From assembly GCF_001541345.2 (NCBI RefSeq), contig NZ_LMVL02000001.1:868001-932000 (forward strand): DNA of 64,000 bases. Reading direction: 5' to 3'. Origin of the DNA: Gillisella vitis. GTDB taxonomy: Bacteria; Pseudomonadota; Alphaproteobacteria; Rhizobiales; Rhizobiaceae. The position numbers were made by a program, and so were the translations under genes. Position 1 is the stretch's first letter. Each line of letters starts with the position of its first letter. Below the pieces are notes generated by a model. That model did no database searches and was not told the origin of the DNA. It saw only the letters and a list, made by a program, of their open reading frames with translations. Below are positions 17,788 through 27,377 of this stretch, piece by piece.

Positions 17788-18471
17788 ATGAATCAGCCGA
17801 GGGTGCGGGAACTTGTTCGTGCCGGCAATACGGTCGAACAGCTGGTGCGCGCCATTGCCGACCTGATCATCGTCGGTGACTTGAAGCCGGATGATAAGCT
17901 GGATGAAGGATCGCTTGCCACGCGGTTTGAGGTGTCACGCACGCCGGTGCGCGAGGCGCTTCGACAATTGTGCGCCATGGGATTGGTGGAGCGCAAGCCG
18001 AACAAGAGCGCTGTTGTTACCAACGTCACCGGTGGGTTTCTGACCTCGATGTTCGAGGCCATGGCGGAGCTTGAAGGGATGTGCGCCAGGCTTGCAGCGG
18101 AGCGCATGACGCTGGAGGAGCGCCGGGGGCTGGAGCGGATGCATCGCGATTCAATCCGTATTGTGCAGGCGGGGCAGACGGAGGATTATTCCGCCTATAA
18201 TATCGAGTTTCACAACCGGATCTATCAGGGCGCCCATAACCAGCATATTCTGGAATTGGTGACGCAGACCCGGTCGCGGCTGGCGCCGTTTCGCCGCGCC
18301 CAGTTCCGGCTGACGGGCCGCTTGTCCCTGTCCTTTCAGGAGCATGAGGCGATCGTCAACGCCATCCTGCGCGGCGAAAAAACGGCCGCCGCCGAAGCGG
18401 CCTATCGCCATGTCGAAATTGTCGGCGATGCCAGCAGCACATTGACCCAGCACACTTCTGGCAGGGATTGA
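17788..18471 (+). CDS. GntR-family transcriptional regulator, FCD domain
   Basis: A 227-aa DNA-binding regulator. The N-terminal winged helix (about 15-80) contains LATRFEVSRTPVREALRQL, the classic GntR recognition segment. The C-terminal part (about 90-215) is an FCD ligand domain with conserved Asp/His positions (FHNRIYQGAHN, HVEIV) that bind metal and a carboxylate ligand in relatives. It is divergent from the ureide operon and shares with it a region carrying three TGTATGCA sites. It is therefore the best candidate for the pathway's substrate-responsive repressor. It could also act on the peptide importer 18 bases downstream on the opposite strand. Confidence 0.92.
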   Translation: MNQPRVRELVRAGNTVEQLVRAIADLIIVGDLKPDDKLDEGSLATRFEVSRTPVREALRQLCAMGLVERKPNKSAVVTNVTGGFLTSMFEAMAELEGMCARLAAERMTLEERRGLERMHRDSIRIVQAGQTEDYSAYNIEFHNRIYQGAHNQHILELVTQTRSRLAPFRRAQFRLTGRLSLSFQEHEAIVNAILRGEKTAAAEAAYRHVEIVGDASSTLTQHTSGRD

Positions 18472-18489
18472 GGTGTCGAAATCCAGGCA

Positions 18490-20148
18490 TCACGGATTGA
18501 TGCGGTAGGTCCTCACCAGGTCCGGATCCTGTTGCAGCGTATCGAGCCAGGTCGGGTCGAGTTTCGGCACCGAGGAAAACAGCAGTTTTGAATAGGGATG
18601 CTGCGGGGCAGCAAGCTGTTGCGGTGAGATCTGCTCGACTTTTTTGCCCGCATACATCACGACGATCTCGTCGCAGATCGCTTCCACCACGGACAAGTCG
18701 TGGCTGATGAAAATGTAGGACAGGCCAAGCTCGCGCTGCAATTCCTTCAAAAGCTCGATGACGGCGGCGGCGACTACGGTATCGAGCGCCGAGGTGATTT
18801 CGTCGCACAGGATCAGCTTCGGTTCCGCCGCCAGCGCGCGGGCGAAATTGACCCGTTGCTTCTGGCCACCAGACAGTTCCGAGGGGCGGCGCTGGCGCAG
18901 CGATTGCGGCAGGTGCACCATGTCGAGCAATTGGTTGATGCGGGCATCGCGGGCCTTGCCCTTCATGCCATGGTAAAAGGTCAGCGGACGGCCGAGGATG
19001 TCCTCGATGGATTTTGCCGGGTTTAGCGCCGTATCGGCGGATTGGAATACGATCTGCATTTCGCGCAGCTGGTCGCGCGTGCGGTCGCGGGCATGGCGGC
19101 CCAGTTCGCGGCCATTGAAAATGATATGGCCCGCCGCCGACGGCAGGAGACCGGCAATGCTGCGCGCCAAGGTGGATTTGCCGCAGCCGGATTCGCCGAT
19201 AATGCCGAGGTTGCGGCCATTGCGCACCGTCAGGTTGACGGACTGCACCGCCTGCACGAGAGGCAAGCCATCCGCTTGCAGGTCGCCATAGCCAGCAATC
19301 AGGTTTTCGATTTCCAGCAGCGGCTTGAGGCTCTTGTCTTCGGCAAGCGGTGTTGTGCGGGGCTTGGGTTCAAAGGCAGACAGAAGTTCGCGGGTGTAGG
19401 GGTGCTGGGCATTGGAGAGCAGCTCTGCGGTGGTACCGGTTTCCTGCATTTCGCCGCCCTTAAGCACGACGATCCGGTCGGCAATTTGGGCGACGACGGC
19501 CAGATCATGGGAGACATAGACCCCGGAAATCCCTTGCGAGCGCATTACCGACTTGAAGGCGCGCAGCACTTCGATCTGTGTCGTTACGTCAAGCGCCGTG
19601 GTCGGCTCGTCGAAAATCACCAGCTTCGGATCGCCGATCAGTGCCATGGCCGCTGACAGGCGCTGCAACTGGCCGCCGGAGACCTGATGCGGATAGCGTG
19701 TGCCAATCGTTTCGGGATTGGGGAGGGACAGCGCTTTAAACAGCGCGATGGCGCGGGTGCGGGCGTCTTCCACCGTCATCAGATCATGAATGCGGGTGAC
19801 CTCGATCACCTGATCCATGATGCGGATGGCAGGGTTGAAGGCCGCCGCCGCCGATTGCGGCACATAGGCGACATCCGTGCCGCGTATCCGGGCGCGTTGA
19901 TGCTCCGACAATGTTGCCATGTCCTTGCCGGCTACGTTGATCGTGCCGCCGGTTATCTGGCATCCGGTGCGGGTATATCCCATCAGCGTCAGGGCGATGG
20001 TGGTTTTGCCTGAGCCGCTCTCGCCGATCAAGGCGACGATTTCGCCTTCGGCAATATCCAGACTGACGCCCTTGATAATCTCGACCTTGCGGCCGGAATC
20101 GGTGGTAGCCTGTACCTTCAGATCGCGGACTTCCACTAGGTTTGCCAT
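18490..20148 (-). CDS. Peptide-type ABC transporter, fused DppD-DppF ATPases
   Basis: Cytoplasmic ATPase with two complete nucleotide-binding domains in one chain (552 aa). Domain 1 has [23 protein letters not shown] and FDEPTTALD. Domain 2 (from about 275) has GESGCGKST, SGGQKQRVNFARAL and CDEITSALD, an unusual DEITSALD Walker B ending. Such DF fusions are common in rhizobial importers. The start at 20148 sits six bases after AGGAG. ATG 20151 would be only three bases away. It is the last gene of this importer operon and converges on the GntR gene. Confidence 0.92.
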   Translation of the reverse strand: MANLVEVRDLKVQATTDSGRKVEIIKGVSLDIAEGEIVALIGESGSGKTTIALTLMGYTRTGCQITGGTINVAGKDMATLSEHQRARIRGTDVAYVPQSAAAAFNPAIRIMDQVIEVTRIHDLMTVEDARTRAIALFKALSLPNPETIGTRYPHQVSGGQLQRLSAAMALIGDPKLVIFDEPTTALDVTTQIEVLRAFKSVMRSQGISGVYVSHDLAVVAQIADRIVVLKGGEMQETGTTAELLSNAQHPYTRELLSAFEPKPRTTPLAEDKSLKPLLEIENLIAGYGDLQADGLPLVQAVQSVNLTVRNGRNLGIIGESGCGKSTLARSIAGLLPSAAGHIIFNGRELGRHARDRTRDQLREMQIVFQSADTALNPAKSIEDILGRPLTFYHGMKGKARDARINQLLDMVHLPQSLRQRRPSELSGGQKQRVNFARALAAEPKLILCDEITSALDTVVAAAVIELLKELQRELGLSYIFISHDLSVVEAICDEIVVMYAGKKVEQISPQQLAAPQHPYSKLLFSSVPKLDPTWLDTLQQDPDLVRTYRINP

Positions 20149-21023
20149 CATGCGCTCCTGTCGCGGATCTTGCGGGGAAGATTATCGATCAGCATATTGA
20201 CGCTGATCGTCAGGCTGGCAATTGCCAGCGACGGGAAAATCACCGCCGGGGCTGCAAAGGGCAGGCCGCCGATATTTTCACGCACCAACGCGCCCCAGTC
20301 TGCATTGGGCGGCTGGACGCCGAGGCCCAGGAAGGAAAGCCCTGAAAGCAGCAACACGATGAAGACAAAGCGCAGACCAAAATCCGCCAGCACCGGTCCG
20401 GTGATATTCGGCAGGATTTCGGAGCGGATGATGTAGAACAGGCTTTCGCCCCGGATGCGTGCGACGCTGATGAAATCCATGGCATTGACGTTGACGGCCA
20501 GTGCCCGGGCGAAGCGATAGGCGCCGGGCGTGTAGATCACCGATAGAGTGATGACCAGAACCGGGATCGACGATCCGACGGCAGCGACCACGACGAGACC
20601 GAAAAGCTTGCTGGGAATGGAGTTCATCGCATCAAGAAAACGGCTGAGCACGGTATCGATCCACCCGCCCGCAACGGCGGCGATCATGCCAAGCACGACG
20701 CCGGAAAAACAGGCGATTGTAACGGCGGCCAGCGAAATGCCGACCGTATAGCGCGCGCCCATGATGATACGCGACAGCATGTCCCGACCGAGATAATCGG
20801 AGCCCAGCCAGAGCGCCTTGCTCATCGGCCCGAAATAGTCGAAATCGACGATCTCACCGACCGGATGCGGAATGAGCAGGGGCGCGAAGATCGCCACCAA
20901 TGCCCAGGCAGCAATAACGGTGAGACCGGCAATGCCAACGGCGTTGATGCGATAGCCGAATGACCGATGTCTGCGGGCGACTGGTGCTGTTGATGGCGTG
21001 CCGTTCAGTGGCGTCATTGTCAT
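20148..21023 (-). CDS. Peptide-type ABC transporter permease (DppC-like)
   Basis: Inner-membrane permease, 291 aa. The LGSDYLGRDMLSRIIMGAR motif after the first helix, the EAA-type loop around MDFISVARIRGES and the NMLIDNLPRKIRD ending identify the DppC family. It overlaps the DppB-like gene (ATGA) upstream and the ATPase gene downstream, so the unit is translationally coupled. Confidence 0.92.
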   Translation of the reverse strand: MTMTPLNGTPSTAPVARRHRSFGYRINAVGIAGLTVIAAWALVAIFAPLLIPHPVGEIVDFDYFGPMSKALWLGSDYLGRDMLSRIIMGARYTVGISLAAVTIACFSGVVLGMIAAVAGGWIDTVLSRFLDAMNSIPSKLFGLVVVAAVGSSIPVLVITLSVIYTPGAYRFARALAVNVNAMDFISVARIRGESLFYIIRSEILPNITGPVLADFGLRFVFIVLLLSGLSFLGLGVQPPNADWGALVRENIGGLPFAAPAVIFPSLAIASLTISVNMLIDNLPRKIRDRSA

Positions 21024-21976
21024 CGCAGCCTCGGATTGGAGAGAATGGAAACGATATCGGCAATGGTGATCAACACCAGATAGCCGACGCAGAAGATCAT
21101 CGCGCAGCTCTGGATCAGCGGCAGGTCACGGGTGGCGACGGCATCGACCATCAGCTTAGCAATGCCGGGATAGTTGAAGATCGTCTCGACGATGATGACC
21201 CCGCCGATCAGATAGGACAGCGACAGCGCCATGGCATTGACGATTGGCCCAAGCGCATTGGGCAGCGCATGGCGCAGCACGATGCGGCGGCGCGAGGCGC
21301 CTTTCAGCAACGCCATTTCCACATAGGGCGTATCGAGGGTTTCGATCACCGCTGCTCGGGTCATGCGGATCATCTGGGCTGAAACGCCGAAGGTGAGTGT
21401 GATGACAGGCATCGCATAGACCCGCACCAGGCCAGCAAATGTGTGAACCTCATTGGCAAAGGACAGCGCTGGCAGCCATTTCAGATAGACCGCAAACAGC
21501 AGAACGGCGGAGGTGGCAATCATGAATTCCGGCACGGAAATCACCCCAATGGTCACCACGGTGACGCAGCGGTCATAGAGAGAACCGCGCAGCATGGCCG
21601 ATGTAATCCCCAGTGTCAGTGCGATGGGAACAGCCAGAAGGGCGGTGATGCCTGCAAGCTTCATGGAATTGACCAGACGGCCGGAAATCAACTCGGCAAT
21701 TGGCATGTTATTGGCGTAGGAGGTGCCGAGATCGCCTTGCAACAAGCCCGTTGCCCACCGCAGGAAACGCAGAATTGCCGGATCGTTGAGATGCATGGCC
21801 TGGCGCAGGCCCTCGACGGCTTCCGGTGTCGCGGCCTGACCGAGCAACATGGTTGCCGTATCGCCTGGCAACAGCGCAGTCGCCATGAAAACGGCGAGCG
21901 ACACGATGATCAATGTGATCAGGGCGATCATCAGCCTGTTGACAACAAGGGAAAAGGCTCGGGCGTTCACGCACAT
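21020..21976 (-). CDS. Peptide-type ABC transporter permease (DppB-like)
   Basis: Inner-membrane permease, 318 aa from ATG 21976. Hallmarks are the first helix with LITLIIVSLAVFMATALLPG, the DTATMLLGQAATPE stretch and the loop TPYVEMALLKGASRRR. The ATG has GGAG only one base away, and the in-frame GTG at 21970 is seven bases from the same GGAG, so GTG may be the real start. A 187-base gap without visible signals separates it from the binding-protein gene. Confidence 0.9.
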   Translation of the reverse strand: MCVNARAFSLVVNRLMIALITLIIVSLAVFMATALLPGDTATMLLGQAATPEAVEGLRQAMHLNDPAILRFLRWATGLLQGDLGTSYANNMPIAELISGRLVNSMKLAGITALLAVPIALTLGITSAMLRGSLYDRCVTVVTIGVISVPEFMIATSAVLLFAVYLKWLPALSFANEVHTFAGLVRVYAMPVITLTFGVSAQMIRMTRAAVIETLDTPYVEMALLKGASRRRIVLRHALPNALGPIVNAMALSLSYLIGGVIIVETIFNYPGIAKLMVDAVATRDLPLIQSCAMIFCVGYLVLITIADIVSILSNPRLR

Positions 21977-22163
21977 GCTCCAGCTTGGTTAGGGCGATCA
22001 ATCCTCGGCAATTACTCGGGCACTCTGGTGATCGGTGTGCGGCTGACCGCGATAATGTGCCGCCAGGCTGGCAAACGGTTTTGCCGCGATGCGCTGGATA
22101 AAGCACGCATCGATCCAAAGCCATTTGCCAAGGCCCGCTCGTAGAAGGTCTGCCGAATTGGTG

Positions 22164-23777
22164 TCAGGCTTCCAGCCAGACATATTCGGCGAAGGCATAG
22201 CCCATCATGCCACCCAGCGGGCTGGGTTCAAGCCCTTTCAGCTTGGCAGTGATGGCGTCGACGTTGGAAAGATAGGCCGGAATGACCGTCCCTGCTTCCT
22301 CTGCGATCATCACCTGCATTTCGCCGTAGATTTCCTTGCGTTTGGCCTGATCGAGAAGGCCACGGGCTTCGAGCAGCATCTTGTCGAATTTCGGCGACTT
22401 ATACTGGCTTTCGTTCCACGGAGCATCGGAAGAATAGAGCAGCGAGAACAGGATGTCGGGTGTTGGGCGTGGGTTGATATTGCCGAAATGGACCGGTGCT
22501 TTCAGCCAGTATTTGTCCCAATAACCATCGGAGGGTACGCGTTGGACATCGAGCTTCATGCCGATTTCTGCCGCCGATGCCTGGATAATCATCGCCATGT
22601 CGATCGAAGAGCTTGCGGCTTCCGATGCGATGACCGGGATGGACTGGCCAAGCACGCCCGCCTTCTGGAAATGGAATTTCGCTTTGTCGGGGTCGAAGGC
22701 CTTCGGCTTCAGGTCGGCATTGTGATAGAAGCTGGCGGACGAGAGCGGCTGATCGTTGCCGATTTCTCCAAGGCCGCGCATTGCCGATTTGATGATCTGT
22801 TCGCGGTTGACGATCAGCTTCATGCCATCGATGAAGTCTTTCTTATTGCCCGGCGCCATGTCCATGCGCATGTTGAGATTGGTATAATTACCGGATGTCG
22901 TCTTCGACAGCACGAAACCGTCCTGGGTGTCGACCAGACGCATGGAGCGAGGATTGATGGAGGCGGCCAGCTGGATGTCACCCGACAGGAGGGCGTTGAC
23001 ACGGGCATTGTCCTCGCCGATGGCAAAGAATTCGAAACTGTCGACATTCGGGCCGCCAGCTTTCCAGTAATTGCCATTGCGCTTCATGATCGAGCGGACG
23101 CCGGGCTCGAATTTTTCGAGAACGAAGGCACCGGTGCCATTGCCCTTGGAGAAATCCGTGGTGCCATCGGCAACGATCATGAACTGATGGATGGCGAGAA
23201 TGGACGGCAGATCGGCATTGGCATGCGAGAGCGAGATTTCCACGGTCAGCTTGTCGATGGCCTTGATGCCGGTCATCTGGGCGGCGATCTTGGCAACCTT
23301 GGAGCCGGTAGCCGGATCGAGATGGCGCTTCAGCGAGTAGACGACGTCGTCTGCACTCAGCGTCTTGCCGTCGTGGAAGGCCACACCGCTTTTCAGCTTG
23401 ATCGTCCAGACCTGGGCGTCCTTGCTTTCAACCGAGTCTGCCAACTCCATCTGCGGAGCGCCAGCCTTGTCGAGAATGGTCAGGCGGTTATAGAGCGCGC
23501 AGCAGCGCACATAGTCGGTGGAGAGCGAGGCCTTGGCCGGGTCCAGCGTATCGGCATTTGAGGCAGAATAGCCGGCGGCTTTCAAGGATCCTCCCTTGAC
23601 CGGCGTTGCGGCGAGCGCGCTTGAGGCACGCCCCATGATGGAGCCTGCGGCGGTAAGGGCAACGCCGCCCGCCAGCATCATCTGCATCAGTTCGCGGCGG
23701 GTGGCACCACGGCGAATAGCGTTTTCCACCATGGCATCGTCAGCGCCGGTCCAGTTTGTCGTCTGCTTGTCTGTCAT
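22164..23777 (-). CDS. ABC transporter substrate-binding protein, family 5 (Tat signal)
   Basis: Periplasmic binding protein, 537 aa. ATG 23777 follows AAGGGGAA. A twin-arginine motif (ATRRELMQMM) lies about 25 residues in, followed by a hydrophobic stretch and cleavage near SALAAT. This N-terminus is long before the RR, as in several rhizobial family 5 proteins. Conserved pieces include TLDPAKASLSTDYV, FHDGKTLSADDVVYSLKRH and GTGAFVLEKFEPG. It opens the importer operon and follows the HAD gene by 82 bases. Confidence 0.92.
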   Translation of the reverse strand: MTDKQTTNWTGADDAMVENAIRRGATRRELMQMMLAGGVALTAAGSIMGRASSALAATPVKGGSLKAAGYSASNADTLDPAKASLSTDYVRCCALYNRLTILDKAGAPQMELADSVESKDAQVWTIKLKSGVAFHDGKTLSADDVVYSLKRHLDPATGSKVAKIAAQMTGIKAIDKLTVEISLSHANADLPSILAIHQFMIVADGTTDFSKGNGTGAFVLEKFEPGVRSIMKRNGNYWKAGGPNVDSFEFFAIGEDNARVNALLSGDIQLAASINPRSMRLVDTQDGFVLSKTTSGNYTNLNMRMDMAPGNKKDFIDGMKLIVNREQIIKSAMRGLGEIGNDQPLSSASFYHNADLKPKAFDPDKAKFHFQKAGVLGQSIPVIASEAASSSIDMAMIIQASAAEIGMKLDVQRVPSDGYWDKYWLKAPVHFGNINPRPTPDILFSLLYSSDAPWNESQYKSPKFDKMLLEARGLLDQAKRKEIYGEMQVMIAEEAGTVIPAYLSNVDAITAKLKGLEPSPLGGMMGYAFAEYVWLEA

Positions 23778-23859
23778 GACATTCCCCTTATTGTTGTTGA
23801 CTGTGTTGCGTGCCTTTTGGTGGCACGTCATCGTATGCTGATTTTATCGAGTGTTGCCT

Positions 23860-24579
23860 TCAGGCGGCGCGATCCAACTCCACGGCCTCGGCAAGTCCCG
23901 CCATGGAGGTGAAGTGAAAATCGGGTTTCACAAATGTTTCCGGCTCGATCGTGCCACCATAGCCTTTTTGGGCATGGCGTCGCTCGATCCAGCAATTGGT
24001 TAAGCCGAGCTGCCGTGAAATTCCGATGTCGTGATATTGGCTTTGCGCCACATGCAGGATATCGGCGCGGCTGTTGCCTTCCTTTTCAACGAAAGCGAAA
24101 ACCGTTTCGAAAAACGCCGGATCAGGCTTTTCCGTGGCTGTGTCGTCAGTGGTGAAGGCGGCATGAAAGGGCTCGCCCAAGGCTTCATCGAAATACGTAA
24201 AGGCCCAGCGCTGTGCATTGGTCATGGCAATCAGCCGGTAGCGGGTTTTCAACTTCGCCAGCGCAGCAACGCTATCGGCAAAGGGCTTCCAATCGGTGAC
24301 GGAGCTACGCAGACGCTCGCCAAAGGCAGCGTCTGCTGGCAGGCCGAGGGTGGGGGCGATCTTTACGTAGACCCGGGTGAGATCATCGGGAAAAAGCAAG
24401 GCCTCATCGTCGTAGCGAGCTGCACGATAGAGCGAAAGGGCGTGTTCTCCATCCAAAGCAATACCGGTCTCGGCGGCAATCTCAGCGAGGCAATGGGTAA
24501 TGCCGCTCTCAAAATCAATGAGCGTGCCAACCACGTCGAAGGTGAGATATTTGAAATCCGCAAAGGCCTTTGCCATCAT
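23860..24579 (-). CDS. HAD-superfamily hydrolase, 2-haloacid dehalogenase type II-like
   Basis: HAD-fold hydrolase of 239 aa. The nucleophile motif is FDVVGTLIDF (Asp at about residue 15), motif II is AMTNAQ and the motif III lysine is in TEKPDPAFF. The cap insertion fits L-2-haloacid dehalogenase type II proteins, though most so annotated in rhizobia have unproven substrates. ATG 24579 is preferred because AGAGGA lies upstream. A start at 24606 is also open. It lies between an aminotransferase and a peptide importer on the same strand. A second, different HAD type II gene is at 27378. Confidence 0.85.
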   Translation of the reverse strand: MMAKAFADFKYLTFDVVGTLIDFESGITHCLAEIAAETGIALDGEHALSLYRAARYDDEALLFPDDLTRVYVKIAPTLGLPADAAFGERLRSSVTDWKPFADSVAALAKLKTRYRLIAMTNAQRWAFTYFDEALGEPFHAAFTTDDTATEKPDPAFFETVFAFVEKEGNSRADILHVAQSQYHDIGISRQLGLTNCWIERRHAQKGYGGTIEPETFVKPDFHFTSMAGLAEAVELDRAA

Positions 24580-24681
24580 TGCATCCTCTGGCTTGCACAT
24601 CTTCATGTATCAGGCTCGGCAAATGCCGTTCCTGTCACTCACGATCCCTTGGTTTCCTCGCTTAACTTTTGTTTTTATCTT

Positions 24682-24716
24682 GAATGCGCCCTGGCATTTT
24701 CTACTGAGGCGCATTC
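24682..24716. promoter_or_regulatory. Inverted repeat upstream of the HAD gene
   Basis: GAATGCGCC (24682-24690) and GGCGCATTC (24708-24716) are perfect arms around a 17-base loop. It lies between the aminotransferase stop and the HAD start. No U-run follows on either strand, so an operator is as likely as a terminator. The rest of this 244-base gap is AT-rich with no clear signal. Confidence 0.35.
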
Positions 24717-24823
24717 GAAGTATTACAGGAGATACGGGCTGTTTCTTCCCGAATGCCGATCTTCAGGCGGCAGAAAATTCTGAATCTGATCGTTTGGCGA
24801 TATTTCACCCGACCGGCTTTAGC

Positions 24824-26197
24824 TTAAGCCATGGCGGCGCGAACATCCGGGTCGGCGAGTGTCTGATCCAGCGTCTTTCTGGTGCGCTCGACAATGGCGT
24901 CGATTTCGCTTTCCGTGCAGCACAGCGGTGGCGCGTAGCCCAGAATGCCATTGGCAAAGGCACGAATGACGAGGCCATTGTCCCACGCGCGTTCAAACAC
25001 CCGTGTGGCAGGTGCGGCAGCCGCTGGCAGTGGCGTTTTCTTGTCCTTGTTCACCACCATTTCAATGGCGGCCAGCATGCCGCGCCCGCGCACATCGCCC
25101 ACCAGTGGGTGGTCTTTCAGGCTTTCCAGGCCTGCAATCAGCCGCGCACCCATTTTGCGGCCGTTGTCTAGCAAGCCGTCCTCATAAAGCTTCAGCACAG
25201 CAAGGCCAACGGCAGCACTGACCGGATGGGCCGAATAGGTGTAGCCGTGGCCAATGGCCGCCGATCCGGCACCATCGGCAATGGTGTTGTAGATTTTATC
25301 GGACAGGAACACCGCACCCATCGGTACATAGCCCGATGTAAGGCCCTTGGCAGTGGTCATCAGATCCGGCACCACGCCATCGTCGGCACAGGCAAACAGC
25401 GGGCCGGTGCGGCCAAAGCCGGTGATGACTTCATCGGCGACAAACAGAATGTTCAGCTCGGTGCAGACATCCCTCATTGCTTTCAGCCAGCCATCGGGCG
25501 GAACAATCACGCCGCCGGAGCCCTGAATCGGCTCGACATAGAAAGCAGCAACGCGCTCACTGCCCAGGTCTTCGACCTTCTTGCGCAAGGCTGCAACGGA
25601 TGACGCGATAATGGCGGCGGGATCATTGCCGACCGGGTTGCGATAGGCGTAGTGCGACGGAATTTTATGCTGCCAATCGAATGGCAGGCCAAAACCGGCG
25701 TGGAACAGCGGCAGCGCCGTGAGGCCCGCACCCACGGTGGACGAGCCATGATAGCCCTGTTCCACCGAGATGAACTGGTCCTTCTGCGGCGTGCCCTTGC
25801 AATGGTAATAATAGCGGATGAAGCGGATCGTGCTGTCGATGGCATCCGAGCCGCCGAGAGTGAAATAGATATGGTTGAGATCACCGGGTGCCCGGTCTGC
25901 CAGTTCTGCCGCCAGCCGGATGGCGGGTTCCGAGCCAAGGCTGAAATAGCCGGTGGCGTAAGGCAGTTCCCGCAATTGCTTGGTGGCAGCCTCTATGATG
26001 CTTTCCTGGCCGTAACCAGCGTTGACGCACCACAGACCGGCAAAGCCATCCAGCAATTGACGTCCGGTGGAATCCGTGACGGTTGCGCCGCTGGCTGATT
26101 TCAGAACGCGCACGCCAGCCTTTTCATGGCTGCGATAGGAGGCAACCGGATGCACGAGATGGGCACGGTCCAGTTCAATCAGGGAATTGCTCAACAT
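24824..26197 (-). CDS. Class III aminotransferase (PLP; omega-amino acid/polyamine type)
   Basis: Cytoplasmic PLP enzyme of 457 aa that probably moves an amino group from a terminal amine to pyruvate or a similar acceptor. The PLP lysine is K284 (TTAKGLTSGYVPMGA) and the cofactor-binding Asp is D255 (VADEVITGFGRTG). LVHPVASYRSHE near the start and GLWCVNAGYG resemble putrescine/beta-alanine pyruvate aminotransferases (SpuC-like). ATG 26197 follows GGAGATCTGATA. The longer frame overlaps the upstream GNAT gene. It forms an operon with the GNAT gene, 19 bases before it. Confidence 0.9.
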   Translation of the reverse strand: MLSNSLIELDRAHLVHPVASYRSHEKAGVRVLKSASGATVTDSTGRQLLDGFAGLWCVNAGYGQESIIEAATKQLRELPYATGYFSLGSEPAIRLAAELADRAPGDLNHIYFTLGGSDAIDSTIRFIRYYYHCKGTPQKDQFISVEQGYHGSSTVGAGLTALPLFHAGFGLPFDWQHKIPSHYAYRNPVGNDPAAIIASSVAALRKKVEDLGSERVAAFYVEPIQGSGGVIVPPDGWLKAMRDVCTELNILFVADEVITGFGRTGPLFACADDGVVPDLMTTAKGLTSGYVPMGAVFLSDKIYNTIADGAGSAAIGHGYTYSAHPVSAAVGLAVLKLYEDGLLDNGRKMGARLIAGLESLKDHPLVGDVRGRGMLAAIEMVVNKDKKTPLPAAAAPATRVFERAWDNGLVIRAFANGILGYAPPLCCTESEIDAIVERTRKTLDQTLADPDVRAAMA

Positions 26198-26216
26198 TAT
26201 CAGATCTCCAAAAAAA

Positions 26217-27062
26217 TCAGCCGAGGGCCTGGCTGGCGAGTGCATAGGTTTTGACAGAAACGGATTCATTCGGACCGGTCGGTGCCGTGTTGCGTCGCAT
26301 TGGCACGCCGCCGCCCACGTGAACAAGGCCCTGCTGCGTCAACCACGGCGCAAGGCCTGTTGCAATTGCTGTATCGACGCGCAGAAATGATCCTGCTCTT
26401 GCCGCAAACACAAAGGACAAAAGGGCTTTTGCATCGTCCTGATTGGCCGCCACGACCGGCCCCGCGACTTCGCCGCGACCAAAGGGACGCAGGGCAATAT
26501 AGCCGGTGATGCGGCCAGCATCGCTGATAATGGCGAATTTGCCGGTTTCCGCGAGCGTGCGAAGGAGGTTTCGCCGATCTGCGCCAAAGGCAGCCGCATC
26601 AAGGGCAGCCAACTCTTGCAGCATATCCTGCTCAGCCCATGTGACCGCTGATGCGTCGAATGCTTGCTTCTGGACAAAGCCCTGATGCTGGACGATCTCG
26701 CCAGAAGCGACAAAACCAAGCTTTTCATAGAGTGGCAGGCCATCCTGTGTTGCCACCAGACGGCATTCTCTGCCCTCGGCAGCCTGCAAGGCCATATCCA
26801 TCAATTTCCGACCAAGCCCGCGCCCGCGCATGGAGGCATCGACAATGACCATGTTGATGGTTGCACAGGTCTCGCCATACAGCGTCGCCATGGCGGTTCC
26901 CACCACGTGACCGTCTTCAAGCGCCACAAAGCCCTTGCTTAAGGAGAGCACAAAGGCCCAGTCTTCACGGCGATGCGGCCACTGTGCCTGCTGGGACAGC
27001 AAAAATGCGCCGTCGATATGTTCCGGACCAAAGGAAATAATGTCGATCTGGCTTGCCTGCAT
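26217..27062 (-). CDS. GNAT-family N-acetyltransferase
   Basis: A 281-aa protein with an N-terminal GNAT domain (about 5-135). The acetyl-CoA loop is RGRGLGRKLMDMAL, and LPLYEKLGFV is the usual C-terminal strand of the fold. Residues 140-281 form a second, weaker GNAT-like half, as in YitF-like double-domain proteins. ATG 27062 follows AGGA with spacing of eight. The substrate is unknown. Linkage to the aminotransferase suggests an amine or amino acid. Confidence 0.82.
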   Translation of the reverse strand: MQASQIDIISFGPEHIDGAFLLSQQAQWPHRREDWAFVLSLSKGFVALEDGHVVGTAMATLYGETCATINMVIVDASMRGRGLGRKLMDMALQAAEGRECRLVATQDGLPLYEKLGFVASGEIVQHQGFVQKQAFDASAVTWAEQDMLQELAALDAAAFGADRRNLLRTLAETGKFAIISDAGRITGYIALRPFGRGEVAGPVVAANQDDAKALLSFVFAARAGSFLRVDTAIATGLAPWLTQQGLVHVGGGVPMRRNTAPTGPNESVSVKTYALASQALG

Positions 27063-27377
27063 GCCACTATCCTGAAATCTGTTTTTAGTGTCCTTCAGTG
27101 ATAGACCCGCGCGCAAAGAAGATCATCCCGACGATGGCGCGTCCTTGGTATGTTTGGCTGTTCCGATCGATTATCGCCGCATCTTATGCCGTGAGTGTGG
27201 ATTTCTGCCGGGTGTGAGGACAGCGGGTCTGGGGCTTTTGCAAAACTCTCTGCCAAATCCTCCACTGCATACGCAACATTGTGCTTTGAGAGGTGGCAAT
27301 TGCGGTGAATGGGTTGGGTTGGCTCTGCCTATGATGGGAAAACCCGAACGATATGCTTTGCAAGGATCGAGAAAACC
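27063..27377. other. 315-base divergent intergenic region
   Basis: This lies between the GNAT gene (minus) and the second HAD gene (plus) and must hold both promoters. I see no clear -35/-10 pair, sigma-54 element, strong inverted repeat or credible small gene. The frames running through it lack ribosome sites. Confidence 0.6.

Noticed and set aside
21977-22163. A small gene between the permease and binding-protein genes of the second peptide importer
   Set aside because: Frames here lack a ribosome site and recognisable composition. It is best seen as spacer.
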